Part shown: piece by piece, positions 1-12,364 of the stretch
How the letters are laid out: the number at the start of each line of letters is the position of its first letter
How positions within the stretch are numbered: position 1 is the first letter of the stretch
Assembly: GCA_003194525.1 (NCBI GenBank)
Contig: NBIV01000145.1
Location: 124,001-188,000, forward strand
Direction: 5' to 3'
Length of the DNA stretch: 64,000 nucleotides
From: Gracilariopsis chorda
Lineage: Eukaryota; Rhodophyta; Florideophyceae; Gracilariales; Gracilariaceae
Position numbers and translations under genes: made by a program
The notes under the pieces: generated by a model
Told to the model about the DNA's origin: nothing
Databases searched by the model: none
The model's input: the letters and a program-made list of their open reading frames with translations, nothing else

Positions 1-292
1 CAAAACATCCACTGAGTAAGTATGTGTATCTATATTGTCAAGGTAGCTAACTTTTGAGTTTGTTTTTACTTTTTGTTTTGGAATCCAGATATGTTAGTTT
101 ATTAGAGTCGCGAAAGGGGCCCGTACCTTTTCCTAGATTGCAGATTTTTGCCTATTCGGTTTTTGCTGCAGTACAGGTTTTTAATGGCGGGTACCAAGAC
201 ATCTAGTCTGTTAGACTTATTTCGCAAACTAAGCTGCTATCTTATTTTCGAGGGACGGTGTAGACGGACGCAGAATTGTCCTGGTCCACTGA

Positions 293-324
293 TTGGAACG
301 TGTGGCACGAGCCACACGTTCCAA
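293..324. repeat. Perfect 14-bp hairpin
   Basis: Arms 293-306 and 311-324 are exact reverse complements around a 4-base loop. A TATA-like box, TATAAATA, follows at 328-335. This could be an LTR or promoter element, but no partner LTR was found in the window. Confidence 0.8.
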
Positions 325-949
325 CAGTATAAATAAAGGGCCCCCTTCTGTACCCCTTTGGATGGAAGGGGGCAGCGAGAGAGAAACAGCTACAGAGAGC
401 TCTCAGGAGGAGCTGTCCAGCCTGTGCCTCTTTTTATATTGCTCCTCGATGAGGGCTTGTAGCAAAAGTAATGAGCTACGTGGCGTGTTCTAGCTTGTAG
501 TGTCACGCGAAGGTAGTGTAGTGATGTTAAAGTGCTACTCTAGCTTATAGCACCTACTACTTCGTCACACTAAACATCTAGGTTAGCACCACTATCGAAG
601 GTTCAGTTCCCAAGAAAGACCCAGCTACGTATCCACCTCGAGTCGTCCCTGCGTTGTATCAGCAGAATCCTCAGCAAATGAAGAGGCTGGGATTGTATTA
701 TAATCCGCAAGCCGTGACTCTAGCGTTTTGTATGTGAACCCTCAACGCAGGACTTAAAAATACAGATGAAAGTCGACAGCCATGATTCGTTCCCTTTCCA
801 GTGTGCTTAGGGGCAATGAAAAAATTGCGGCAGAGCAGGCGATCTTGAGGTGGACATTGGCGATTAGAACTAGACATTAAGAGCTTCCTCTATTGAACGA
901 AAGGGAGGACATTGAAGACGTTAGCAGACAGGCTCTAAAAAATTATAAC

Positions 950-997
950 GCTTCCAGGAAAGGGAGCTTCCCGGCTTCCAGGAAAGGGAGCTTCCCG
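950..997. repeat. 24-bp tandem duplication
   Basis: Two exact adjacent copies, 950-973 and 974-997. No coding frame depends on them. Confidence 0.9.
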
Positions 998-1741
998 GTA
1001 GAAGAACGCTGTACCATGTCGCGAGACTAAGCTGACATGCGCCGAAATCGTACAATACACTACACTTTGCTTGGCTATCCTATTACGACGAAGTAGTATA
1101 GTTGTAGGGAACTCCATCAGTTGCTCGTCTAAAGAGCAGCAATCAGCTGTTTGGAGTTAATGTGCGGACCTGGAGTGCTGAACGGCGTAGAGTATTTCTT
1201 GCTCCGATGCCCATTGAGGAACTTATCTATGCGGATATGTTTACCTCCCGTTGCGTGAACTTTGCGAATTATGAATTGGAGTGATTATTAGACGCTGGCC
1301 TGTGAAAGTATTTGTCTACCTATGAGAAAACGTTCTTTGAACGAAAACGATCTGTGCTGTGTAGGAATTATACATAGGCATCTATAAAAAGAGAGGTTTG
1401 TCTGGTGTCCAATGGGCTGAACGACTTCTGTTGACAAGTACAATCGCTCCCTTCTCTGCTCGCCGTTCGCCCCCTTCTCTCTTGCGCAACGCCGCCGGGG
1501 CAGCCGCCTATTTACTATTATTGTATAGCAGTAAATGGGTGGACATCATGGCCCAGTCCAACGGATGGCCGTGATTTGTCCGTTCAGTTTTCACTGTCTC
1601 TCGCAAATATCTTTGTAAAGATGCTTCGCGGAGTACTATCGTTGTCCACATGGGTGTAGTACCTATTGAAAACCACTACCAGCAGTAAAACCACGTGGAA
1701 AAAATCTGCAACCAGAGGAAAAGGTACAGCACGATGACTTA

Positions 1742-3130
1742 TCAAAGTACTATTGTTAACGGAAACCAAAAAGACAAAGATCTGCTCAAACATAAAAAGA
1801 AAAAGAAGAATAATGCATAAAAGAGGGTTACAATCATCCAATATCGTAACTCGCAAAGACGTCTAAACTTCTCCAAATTTTCACACGCAACACTTTTAGT
1901 AAGCATGTCCGCAGATTGCACATTGGTACCAATCTCTTCAACTTTCACCACACCAGTCTCTACGAGTTGTTTCTCATGATGATTTTATCGCGATATGCTT
2001 CTTTCTTTCCAAAGATCTAGCTTTTTCAGGATCGACACCGCCCTCGAACTATATGTTAGTATACAAATTGGGTACATTTTTGGTTCCTCTGCATGAAATT
2101 TATCTGTGCGAAGCTCCCAAAATAGCCTGCGTAGCCAAGTCAGACATCTCGCTCAATATGATGGTTCAATGTAATCTGCTTCACCAAATAATAAACCCAT
2201 CCATTTTTATTTCTTTGTAGTCTACAAAACTGGGATGTTGTTCACTTTCATGATCAGTCCGGTAGTTGACTTTCTTGTCTCATGACAGCCAGCCCAGCCT
2301 GAATCATAGAATGATTCCATTGGGCTATTATGATCCACTAGAAAAAACAAGTTAAAACCCATGGTTCCTTTAAAGTAATGTAGTATCCTTTTACTAAATT
2401 CCAAGTGTCTGAGAAAGGACTCATGAACTTGGCGCGCCAATATAAATGATGAAAAAATTATTCCTTGCCTTGATGAACCGGTCAAATACATTATATTTCT
2501 GACCATTTGTCAGTATCTGCGATGAAGCACCTTGATAGGCTTCAAATCTTCTTTTCTACAATTAGTTAGGTTGCAAGGATTATGTAGCGAAGTTTTTACT
2601 ATTTTGCAGTTACCTAGCCTATATGTTTTTAGTATATTTGTAACGTACATTTTCTGCAGGATTTTTACTTCGCTTTTGTCCCTAATGATGTTCAGTTCAA
2701 CAGAAGAATTTACCTCATCGCGAAGTGTAACTTGGAATAGGCTTTCCATCTCTCTCTTGAAATCTCGAGAAGAGAGCGGGACTGTGACACCAGGAGTATG
2801 TCATCAAATACCACCACCAGGTTTTCCATGGGGCTTTGGACTTATATTTATATAAGCGGCTGTCCGTACTTGTTTCTTCAAATGGAAGTTGGAGCGACTC
2901 CTTTTGTAACAAGAATCCCCATATTTTTCCGGCTTCTTTAGCCATGTAGATAGATTTTAGTAGAAGGTATACCTTTCCGGGTACATATGAGGAGCCGAAG
3001 AGCTGCGGAGTTGTTCCATAATAAGTGGTTCCTCCAGGTTCCCTTACAGATAGACGTTGCTAATGTCCAGCGTTTCCATTATCAGAGATTGTGCTGCAGC
3101 TTTCGCAATACCCAGGTCAATGGTCTCCGT
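1742..3130 (-). pseudogene. Ty1/copia pol remnant (RT and RNase H)
   Basis: Read 3130 to 1742, the pieces follow copia order across several frames. First comes an RT block with LDISNVYL, GNLEEP and MEQ (about 3070-3000). The catalytic block VVVFDDILLV follows (about 2830). An RD..I.Q.MY block is at 2749-2510. An RNase H block with YDSGWAG and TRKSTTG is at 2506-2222. The pol C-terminus with SADMLTKSV is near 1905. Frameshifts and stops separate every block, so it cannot make a polymerase. No LTRs were found for it. The order of motifs makes the family call firm; the exact ends are not known. Confidence 0.8.
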
Positions 3131-3139
3131 AGTGCAAAA

Positions 3140-3690
3140 CCCGAAGTTTAGGTATCACAATCAAGGTGTTTGGAGCCTAGCTTCCTGTGGAGACCGACTC
3201 AGTAACATAGTCCTCTGTATACCTGTGATATGGGCGTAGCTCCGTAGGTATTTCGGATTGACCACAGAGGTGGATAAAGAAAGGTGAACCGGAGCCACAA
3301 AGATGCTAAAACCAGAGACCGGTGTGCCACGCGATGCGGCGGTTTAGAATATACCCGGTGAAGGGTGCCTTTCGAGGACGGAGAAAGACCATCTGGGGGG
3401 TCGTGCGCAAAGCGGAAACAGACCAGATGCATGGTGCACATGAACGGGATGTAGCGAAACAACTACTCAATAGAGAGGCAATACCAGTACGACAAGGTAG
3501 ACAACTGTCACACGACAATTATAATACAGAATATCTGCATGCTTACCAAGTGGTTGAATTGAGTGCACCGAATCCGGTGACCATCCAAGAGGAGTAGTAC
3601 ACGGCGCAACGACGTTCTCGACGGAGGAGGGTGGAAAGCTGGTTTCGGAAGACGAACAGGAGGTGGAAGCTGTTGAGGAAACTGGCGACG
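3140..3690. other. No gene recognised
   Basis: This spacer between two copia remnants holds a 91-codon plus-strand frame (3322-3597) with no recognisable domain. Nothing here supports a gene. Confidence 0.4.
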
Positions 3691-3699
3691 TCGCAATCC

Positions 3700-4578
3700 A
3701 GAGCCAGATACTTCAGGTCAAACTGAACAGTTATGAATGACCGAAGTCTCGGGTTAAGTTTACTTAGTGCTCGCGACGATGAGGTCGCGGTCACCTGAGT
3801 AGGTACCAAATAAATTATGATTGTTAACTATAATAGTGCACATCTCCTCAGGTCCACACACGTGGCCAGGCCAGTGTCAGGCAAAGTGAGGGGTCAACCC
3901 AAGTAAAACATAACACTACAGCATGGTGCTGTCGCACACGCGCACACTCATCTTGCAATCCATTCTAGATTCCTATCTTCCAAGATAAAACTTCACACAT
4001 TACACCATTCCATTGGCATCTCCTCGTACAGGCCCAAGTCATATACGGTAGAGCCGTCACGGTAACCACTTCACACTACTATGAGTAGCATCATCGTGAT
4101 TTCCACGCCTTTCGCGTTGCCCCACAGTCTCGATCCGTGCCACGGCTTCGTGTAGGCTTTCAGGATCGAATTCTAAGTAGGGACGCTGAAGGTCTCCAAG
4201 TACGACGCTTCGTGCTTTTATAAATAGGCTTGGTGGAACTGCGCTTAGGTATTTGGCAATTAATGTCCATAGGAATGGAAGAGGATTGATTCTCGGCTCA
4301 CTTTCAACCAATACCCACGTTTTTCTTTCCACCAATGTATTGTACTCTCTGTCAATCGCTTCAGCGTATTTGGGGATACCTCTAGCGTCGTCAGAGTTCA
4401 TGGGAATGTTGCCATCGTTTCCAGAATCTTTGTAGCGTGAGTGGGCAGCCATACCATGGGCAAGAGCAGCGTCGAGGTGTTCTGCGTTTTCTTCGTCTAG
4501 ATCCCGCCCGGCTTCTAGCCTTCGTAATGGAGAGAATTCGAGGATGTATTTGGTAGACAGGAGTTGTTCTTTGGTCAC
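3700..4578 (-). pseudogene. Second Ty1/copia RT N-terminal remnant
   Basis: On the minus strand, 4578-4057 carries the copia lead-in to RT: AIDREYNTLVERKTWVLV, then a KARSVV..GDLQ block. At about 3740-3700 another frame has LKYLALDCDVASFLNS, the DV..AFLNG block. The neighbouring remnant (1742-3130) has its own copy of that block, so these are two different elements, not one broken in half. Upstream minus-strand sequence to about 4900 could be copia integrase C-terminus, but the match is weak. Confidence 0.65.
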
Positions 4579-4579
4579 A

Positions 4580-5629
4580 TTGAAGTCTTCCCCGTCTCAC
4601 GCAGAGCACTGCCAGTTTTAGATACAGGGAGGTTCCTGAGATGCATGGATTCCACTCCTGGGCGGCCCCAGAGCAGCCCACGGCATGTCATGCGACGGTC
4701 GTCAGCGTGGGCAATGTTTTTATGGTCCGGCAGCCAATCTGTTGAAAGAACCCGCGTCCAATACACTCTCACTACCCAATCAGATCTCTTCAAAAAGATC
4801 TGGCGTGGTTTTTGCACTCGGAAGCCAGGGCTCTTGACAAAAGCTCGTGCATGTGCTCCCAGATTCTTGCACGCGACAATTTTCATATTCCTTTCGGGAG
4901 GTTTTCGATTTGCGGGGTTTGCAACTCCCTCTCAAGATGAGACGGTACAGTACACCATACCGAATAGCGCGCTTTTCTTCGCGAATTTCACGTATGGATC
5001 GCAAGGCGAGACTGACCTCGGAAATGGCATTCCCGTTGTCTTCTGAATGCACACGTCTGTGCATCTCACGTCTATATGCCACTACCTACATTTAAGATGC
5101 ATGCAATAGATACGATGTCGTGACGGGGGACTAACTCGTCCAAGTTGTTTTGCAGGTGTGGCAATGGGTAGACATATCTGATAGACACCTCCAGCGCAGC
5201 AAGCGCTATAGGATCGAACTTAGCAAACTGTAGTAGGAATGGTGACTTGGATAAGAGCCTCTCGCATGGAGGTTCTCCAATTTCCGCCCATGTTCAAGGA
5301 ACATACTGGGGCTTGAAACATGGTAAACCATCTTGGTATTGGGTGAGTCTTCATCGTACCCACGAAATGAGTTTAGCGGATTTTGCTTCGAGATGGATTT
5401 TTTCCTTATCAGGTACGGGGAACTGCTGCTATCCGCAGTAGCGAACCACCAGGTTCTATGAGAGATTCTTCGTATGCTAGAAGGTATCTTATACCTTTGT
5501 GAACCCCAGCCATCTCATCTTGTACTGGCAATGCTCCGCTGCTCTTTGGGAATTACTCACGAACTGATGTATGACTGTTTCGTCACTTTTCGTCTCTGCT
5601 GGGAGCTTTGAACCCCCAATGATCACAGG
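4580..5629. other. No gene recognised
   Basis: Short frames only. Weak copia-integrase-like wording on the minus strand at 4575-4886 (a PGFRV and RSDWVV block) is not enough for a call. Confidence 0.35.
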
Positions 5630-6525
5630 CTACAGGTTATAGCGCTCTTTGGCCTCATTGTTCTCCATGAGAACTTTGCGGCTGCCCGTTTTATTTCTCA
5701 ACACTTCAAAGTGAACTTTTAACTTCCGGCGGAGCTTTGTCGAGGTCTTCCTCCCTGGTACCTTGGCTTTCTTGGGACACACGTGCCTGCAGAGGTACAC
5801 ATACGTGCCTGGCTCCCGCATCTTTTGCCCGAAGACAGGTGCATCGTATCTCCATTTGTAGCGCTGCTGCGCTTTGGCCAGAGTTTCTCTCGCTCTTGAG
5901 ATGAGCTGGTGCAGATGGGACAAAAACTGTATATTTACCTCTTGCGGTTCTCGGTCCTTCAGGTATTTTGAACGTTGGAGGAACAGCGGTTTAGGAATTT
6001 GAGCAAATGCCAACTCGAAAGTGGAATGCTCCGTGCTATCATGCACCTGGGTGTTATATACAGTTGTGAACACATCGTTTTGTAGATTTAAACTGCAATG
6101 ATGCTTAGCAAAAAATTGCCCTAAAAAGTAAAAATGTTTCCTTTGTACCTCTCAATCAAGCCGATGGCCTGCGGATGATACGTCATTGTGAAAACTTCTT
6201 TCATGCCGAGGATTAGATATACAGTCTGGAAGAACTTCGAAGCGAAGTTAGATCCTATACTTGCCAGGAAATTGACGGGCGGTCCGTACAAGAACACCCA
6301 ATGAGTGTACAACGCTCTTGTGACTGCGAATACACTGCTTGACTGTACTGGAACGATCTTCGTGAACTTTGAGTAACGATTAGAGATTAAAAATAGGTAA
6401 CAACTCCATCCCTCCTTCCCTTGCAGTGGATCTGAGATGTTGATAGCAACAATTTCTAACAATTCGGTCGCCAGTAAGAGCATCAAGAGTGACGCGTTAC
6501 GTTCCAGTGAGATTCTCTCCTTCAC
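5630..6525 (-). pseudogene. Ty3/gypsy integrase remnant
   Basis: Two minus-strand frames form one integrase. 6525-6121 is the catalytic core: VAINISDPLQGKEGW, NRYSKFTKIVPVQSS, YGPPVNFLASIGSNFASKFF and MTYHPQAIGLIERY. The first catalytic Asp is present (NISDPL). The expected SD.G second Asp is replaced (LASIGSNF), and the final Glu is kept (IERY). 6073-5630 continues into the C-terminal region (YNTQVHDSTEHSTFELAF, then a basic stretch with PGTYVYL). The two frames are separated by a short broken stretch. No RT lies next to it, so this is an isolated fragment. Confidence 0.8.
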
Positions 6526-6529
6526 TCAA

Positions 6530-8204
6530 GAGTAGCACTCTTTCATAAATCAATACACACCAGCGTTTTTTCGTAGCCAATAGAACCTGCGACTCATCTT
6601 CGCGTACACCATAGGCCCAGCCACATATCCAGCCGCATGCGACTAATGATGCCTACGCATCACGCTATCTCTGAAAGATTTGTTTACGAAAAGGTGCTGG
6701 CTTTCGTTTAAACTATACCTGCAGACTACTCGTTCTTCTCCATTTGTGTAGAATAAACCATTCGGGTCCGTGAGGGAGTTCTCTCATACCTGTAGACAAA
6801 ATGAATGTCCAGCTTTCTCTGCAAACAGCTTCTCTTGTGAAGCAGTTGTCACTGCGTATTTTCCGAAGTCGAGGATTGCGTCCACTGGATGCGTGACAGT
6901 TCACAACAACCCTTTGTTATGATGAGTCTCTGCACTACGAACATCACAAATGGCCCAAATGGGTCACAATATGACCGACGTGGTGCAATTGAGCCCAAAA
7001 AGTTTGGAGAACATGTATCTAATGAAGACAATAGAATTATGTTCACCCTAATGGCCATATTTCGTTTATATTACGTCCACAATTTGGCCACATCATTCAG
7101 AACCGGACTTGTTTACCTCCCTTAAATGCACGTTCTCCCAAATGTGGTAGGTAAATGGCAACAATGTGGTCCCATGTAGGCCATACGTCGGCTATGTTTG
7201 ATTTTCGTAGGGTCAGAGCACTGCTCCAATGAATTGAAGAGACGGAGCGGTCTCTTGGACAGTAGCTACAATTACAATACGCCAAGCTTGGCGGTTGGTA
7301 CGCAAAGGAGAAGCATATTGTTAGGAACAGAGGTGCAGTGGTGGAATTGTTTGGAAGTAGATGGTGATTATTCGAGTTAGACGTTTGGAACATCCAACGG
7401 GGTTTACATAGATTTTCTAGTCTAGTTCTATCAGTGCCACTAGTCGATGAGAATTCGTCCGAGTTAAACGGTATGAAGCTTGGTGTTCGTGCTGGCCTCC
7501 ATACGCAACTGGTTTACCGGGTTCAGTGCCAGATCTAATCGTTTGATGACTTGGAAAATTCAATAAACGCTGATGACTTGTCATCAGACAGGGTCTTGAT
7601 GATCTGGCATGGACCCATGGTGCCAGTGATGACTTGGCACGACTCCCTCGGGAATATTCCATGACCGTTTGGTCCCTGCTGTACCGTGTGAACTTTCTTT
7701 CAACGTTGTGAGTAGTAGGAAACGTGTACTTTAGGGCCAATGTGTGCACGTGTTCAACCAAAACTTCCCATACATGAACATGTTGTCATGTCATATAACA
7801 GGGTGTCATGAAGATGTCAACTCGGCTTTGAGTCCAGTTTTGCATGGTAAATGGGTAACCGGCCTATTCAGTAGATCGAATAGAATGAAACTAGCTGGGT
7901 TGTGCCCGTTAGAACTGATGTTAGAGCCAACTATACTCAAAGAAAGGTAAATAATAACTAATTCTAACACATATCGCGTCCTTCATCGATTTGCTGCTGC
8001 CCAGTCTGGCTTTGTGTGTTACACGAAACTGACGACTCTTCTGGAATTGTTTGATAAACCTGCAATCCCTCTAGAAAAAGGTTTGGATTTTGAAAAGTGC
8101 AAAATAAAATGCTGTATTAAAGTATCTCTCACTGCGTATGACATCAGGAAGAACTCAGTGCGTATTCCAAAGTGACACCTCTTGCACGAAAATGCACAAT
8201 TTTT
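6530..8204. other. No gene recognised
   Basis: Short frames on both strands without a clear family. The region continues the minus-strand Helitron-like frame that ends at 8205, so it may be older transposon sequence. Confidence 0.4.
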
Positions 8205-8567
8205 TCAGTTCTTGGATGTCGCGCAGATCGCAATTGGAGTGTGGCTGCTTTCGAAGAAGTGCATTCTGAGTGGAAATTGAATGATATCTGTAGCTAGTTC
8301 TCGTTCCTGCTTTTCAACCAAAGTTTTAAAATTTACCCCTTGTTGAAAGAAAGTGACAACCGAGTAACGCAGCTCAGCAGGAGTAGAATGGTATCTTACT
8401 GTCTCGTCAAAAGCCGATTTGTACTCGTCACCATGGATATACAGGCCACGGGCTACTGCCGCTCCTGTATAAGTTGAGTAAGATTCGCTCCCAAAACGTT
8501 TCAGATCATCAAAGGAGCTGTATACAGAGTTCATGAGCAATATTGGCAGGATCAAAAGTTTAAGATT
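8205..8567 (-). pseudogene. PIF1-like helicase (Helitron-type), downstream half
   Basis: The minus-strand frame reads SFDDLKRFGSESYSTYTGAA, VARGLYIHGDEYKSAFDE, then PAELRYSVVTFF and ELATDII. This matches the segment of Helitron/PIF1-type helicases with SFEDLRTV.G, AA..LGLL..D.EW and P..LR.LF. The helicase motifs that should follow are absent, because the frame stops at 8205. The upstream half is at 19283-19458. The two are separated by a 10.7-kb LTR element and join in frame once that element and one target-site copy are removed in reading. Family assignment rests on pattern only. Confidence 0.55.
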
Positions 8568-9221
8568 TGTGGTAGAACGACCATACGGGCGTCAGATCAT
8601 GAAGGGCGACAGTGAACACCGATGCGCGATGCCGTGGGGAGCCGGATGGTCGAAAGGTGCCAAGAGAGCACCTGACTGGCACGGAGCAAAAGGGGGCTAT
8701 CGGGTCCGGATACACGTGGCTGAGCGGAAGGAAGGGCAAGCGTGCCTGCAAGATCCTAGAGGATTTTCAATTGATTTTTAGGTAGTGCATATGCAGTGCC
8801 GTCATTGACCCGTATCTGCCGAGGTGCTTCGTCGCCGAGGTGCACCTCGGGGCTGGCCGGTCTACTCAGAATGACAGTACCCCCCTTAAACCCCTTGAAC
8901 GAGTAAAGGCAGACGTCATCCCACCAAACGGACTAGTTTCTTGTTCTAGTTGGCGATACAGATTCCCGCTAGCTTGTACTACTACTCTGCGCGGTAAATA
9001 ACGAGCGGTACAAGACCGCTAACACTCTACGCGTGCTCCCTGATCACGCCTGACACAGTTGCTCGTCCGATTCTGCAGCTCTCGACCGGCGTCTCTTGAG
9101 TTCTACCGTTAGGATCACAGAACACATCTTCCTCCTGGGCTTTCTAGTAAATTCTTCTACTGACCACTGAGACACGTCCGACCGGTCAGCATCTTGTGCT
9201 AGAGCATTGCGCTTCCCTACA
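8568..9221 (+). repeat. Left LTR of element 1
   Basis: Direct partner of 18631-19282. Over the last 218 bp I count about 25 differences (roughly 89% identity). Many are TG or CA here where the right LTR has CG. It contains the 16-bp palindrome CCGAGGTGCACCTCGG (8834-8849), kept in both LTRs. Confidence 0.9.
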
Positions 9222-9259
9222 ATGGTCTCCCGACCTAGAACACCAATCAAGGACCGAAA

Positions 9260-11450
9260 ATGGAATCGAAACTTCCGAAACCACCAAATCAGAAAGGTTC
9301 ACAGGGTAGAAAAACAGCCCAGCCCGTTACGGGTTCTCAGGCCGCTTCAGCAGCGGTCTCTGACACCCCTTCGGCCTCCAACCGAAGCAAGAGAAGTGCC
9401 ATAGTACTCAACACGGCCGTAATGGATATCCCGGAGTCACTGCTTCGCACAGGAAGTGCGGCAGCGTCCTCCTCTACACGGCACGGTCCGCCAGCATCCC
9501 GGCTGCCAACCACAAATACTGGAGCAGCCACATTTTTGCGCGATATACCGATAGGGAAGATTGGCTTCGCCGACTTGTGGGACCGTACCTGCACTCACCT
9601 GTCGTTATTCGTCCGCACAGAACTCGATATAAGGGTCCCAGTAGCGTTCGAGGAGTATCTTGCTGATCTGATGCACCAAATACTAGAGCGATAGGCCTCT
9701 GAGATAATCCGCACGGCTACCGAGGAAGTGATGTCACGCCTCTAGTCAAGCGTCGACGGCACGGAAGTCCAGCCAAATCAGACAAATCAACCGTTATCTG
9801 CGGGACAACATGTCACCCAGACCATCTCAAAGTTTGACACAAACCGTACGGGCACTGCACCCGCCCTAGAGTCCGGTAAAGGTATTCTGGACGGGAATGA
9901 AAGAGAAAAGTCCTGAACGATCTATCTACCGGCAATCCCCAGTCAGCCAGATCCGAACGGAGATCCTGACGATAGTAGCTTCGACAAAGAGAGCTCAGAC
10001 CGCGATAGACGCGGCAGTCGGGATAAACCGTCCCGTTCTGATCGTGGTTGCCGCGGCAGAAAGAGAACTTCCCGTCATAAACGCAGACCTAACCGTTAGG
10101 ACTCAGATACAGACCGAACGGAGATTTCAAAGTCCGGAGAAGACCATTCCGATTCGGGCGAGGGAGTGAGTGACCACTCGTTCGTGGGGTTCGCATCACC
10201 GTTCGGGCAGGAGGTCGCTTAAGTGGCTGAAGCCACTTAAAGACTTGTTTCGGAAGGCCGTAGACTATCAAGAAGTCCGCACTGTATAATTCCCGGGTGG
10301 CCAGGAAGATTGGCCGCTACCACAAGAAGCTGGTCGTCCAACTAAAGAGGCGCCCGTTCTCCGGATCGGACCCCGATGCCGTACTGGGCTTCTTGCAGTG
10401 ATTTAAGACCGCATGTGACCACAACGGAATGACAGAAGGCGTAGCCCTCTGTGTCCTCCAGTTTTACTTGACCGGGCCAGCACACGCATTGGTTCAATTT
10501 AGTATGACGGGAGAATCCAATGGGGTCGACGTCCGTAAACGGAAAACGTTGCATACATACTCCGGGGTAGTGAAATTTTTGCTAACCACTTATGCGACAG
10601 ACGAGGTAGTCTTGGACGCACACGGCGAGATGACGACCTATCGACAGTCCTGAGGTGTGTCCGAACGGAATTCGCCCAGAGAATCCAGGATAAGGCACAC
10701 CGCTGCGGGATCGTGTTCTCAGATCGACGTTTGAAGTCAATCTTCGTGGAGAACCTGCTGCAAGCCATAGGGTCGAAAGTCAGAAACCATCTGACAACTC
10801 ACCCGCACATCGGACTGAACGCATTGGCCTGATACGCGGAATCCTACGGTGACACGCACCGTGCGACCAAACGGCAAACAATCCGCACGGACTCTCTGCC
10901 AACACATCGTCGTTGCTCACGCTCACGAGTGATGAGCCTGGAGACTGACTCAGACGAGGATGACTCGGAGGCACTGGGTGGTAAAGTGTTTGTGATTGGA
11001 GGCAGCAGTAGTCTACCGTCTCCTCCCACCACACCGATCTCCACTACGTTTCATTCTTCCCGGACGGTCCTAGTCGCTGCACCAGGTAGAGGTGTAGCCC
11101 CCATATACGCACGGTTATTGGACAAACCATGCCGGATATGTCCTTCCCGAGAGCCAGATCATTGCAAAATGTTAGCACCGGAAGTACGTGCTACCCTACA
11201 AGTCGCACAGGAGGCAAAATATACCCTATTCCGCGAGGAGGGGTATTACAACTTCCCAAGAAGTCCGTCCGGAAGTACCCGTAGTACCGGACCTCCACGG
11301 GCTAGTATTGGTATACGCCAAGGTCAACCTCAGACGAAAACCCGCTCGGGAACACAAGGCTATCCAGTCTAATTGGTGGACGCCGACACACCACCCACTC
11401 CGGAAAACTACCCGGAGGGTGCGTAGAGGCGACCCAACCCCCAAGGCCTG
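9260..11450 (+). pseudogene. gag of LTR element 1 (broken)
   Basis: The frame opens at 9260 with a basic, Ser/Thr-rich leader and runs to a stop at 9692. The same frame then continues with stops through an Arg/Ser/Asp-rich stretch (9941-10210; RDRRGSRDKPSRSDRGCRGR). A frameshift leads to the capsid-like core at about 10285-10653: SGSDPDAVLGFLQ, a TGA where Trp is expected, then VLQFYLTGPAHALVQF. Another frame (10929-11372) carries a cysteine cluster, CRICPSREPDHC, in nucleocapsid position. Gag identity follows from order and position before the protease; sequence similarity alone is modest. Confidence 0.6.
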
Positions 11451-11494
11451 AAAGCCTCAATCAGGAGATCGAGCGGCGTCATAAGGAATCCGAT

Positions 11495-12299
11495 TTGGGA
11501 CCGCCGGCTCCATCTGAAGACGTAAGCACGGACTTAAAACAAGAGTCTGAGACCGATCCGATCATGCTGTTCAGCAGAGCGCATTTCAAAGTCCGTTTCT
11601 CAATCGGCCTCGACTATCATGTGCAACTCCCTGTCACTGGTATTGTTGACAGCGGCGCAGGACCAATCCTTGTCCACTCGAACGCTCTCGCGCCCGGATG
11701 GCAATCAAAGCTGCCCATGAGACGGCATCCAAATATTACGGATGCGTCTCGTAACCGTATGAAGACTTTGGGAGTCATCTGCCTGTTTATCCGAATTGGT
11801 AGCCTGAGTGTATGGGACTATTTCCTAGTCTCCACAAACCTAGCCAAATCGTGCTTGTTGGGAACAACGTTCATCGACAAGCACGTGACGGCCAAATAAC
11901 CCCAACAGAAATAAGTTGCTTCCCACCATCCCAGACCGGTTGCCTTGCTTTCGGCAACCGCACGGTTTCAAACTATTAATGTTCCCGAGTCTTTCCTGAC
12001 ACATTCGAGTAGCCCGAGCGGTCAGTATACTGCCCATGACCCAAGCGGAAGTTCAAGTAACCGCAAACGTTGGCGGACTTTTATTCCTCCAAGTCAACCC
12101 GAGAACCGTCAAGAAACGCCATATGCTCATGGCCAATGACGTCATGGAGCTTATACCGAACCAGGAATTCCGAGTTCTCGTCTACAACTTCAGACAAAAT
12201 TCCATCCACTTGGCAAAGAACACCATCGACGGGCCCGCCATGCCACCTCCGGTTGCGCCGTTAGATCCGACTGGGTTCCGCTCGGCTTCCGCCGTCTAA
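11495..12299 (+). pseudogene. Retropepsin protease and protease-RT linker of element 1
   Basis: The protease frame 11495-11899 has the catalytic IVDSGAGPILV and the later hydrophobic LLGTTFID, the usual two landmarks of an LTR-element aspartic protease. A second frame, 12036-12299, reads MLMANDVMELIPNQEFRVLV then NSIHLAKNTIDG. This resembles the spacer that joins protease to RT in Ty3/gypsy polyproteins. RT should come next on the same strand. It does not: the only RT is on the opposite strand, starting at about 16700. Confidence 0.7.
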
Positions 12300-12364
12300 T
12301 ACGTTTCTACACCCGCACCAGTTCGTCAGCGTATCGAGGCGGGTTCACAGACTGGCCCACTCGT

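Larger units (their letters stand above)
1..1741. other. No gene recognised; repeats only
   Basis: No open frame here resembles a known family. A perfect hairpin with a TATA-like box (293-335) and a 24-bp perfect tandem duplication (950-997) are the only clear structures. The frames are short and unconvincing. It is probably intergenic or very old transposon sequence, possibly the 3' end of the copia remnant that follows on the minus strand. Confidence 0.5.

Noticed and set aside
601..738. Short plus-strand frame with PKKDPATYPPRVVPALYQQN, gag-like wording
   Set aside because: Only 46 codons, no start codon, and no neighbouring element parts on the same strand.
7080..7393. Faint resemblance to a cut-and-paste (piggyBac-like) transposase on the plus strand
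   Set aside because: No catalytic residues could be placed and frames break every few codons.
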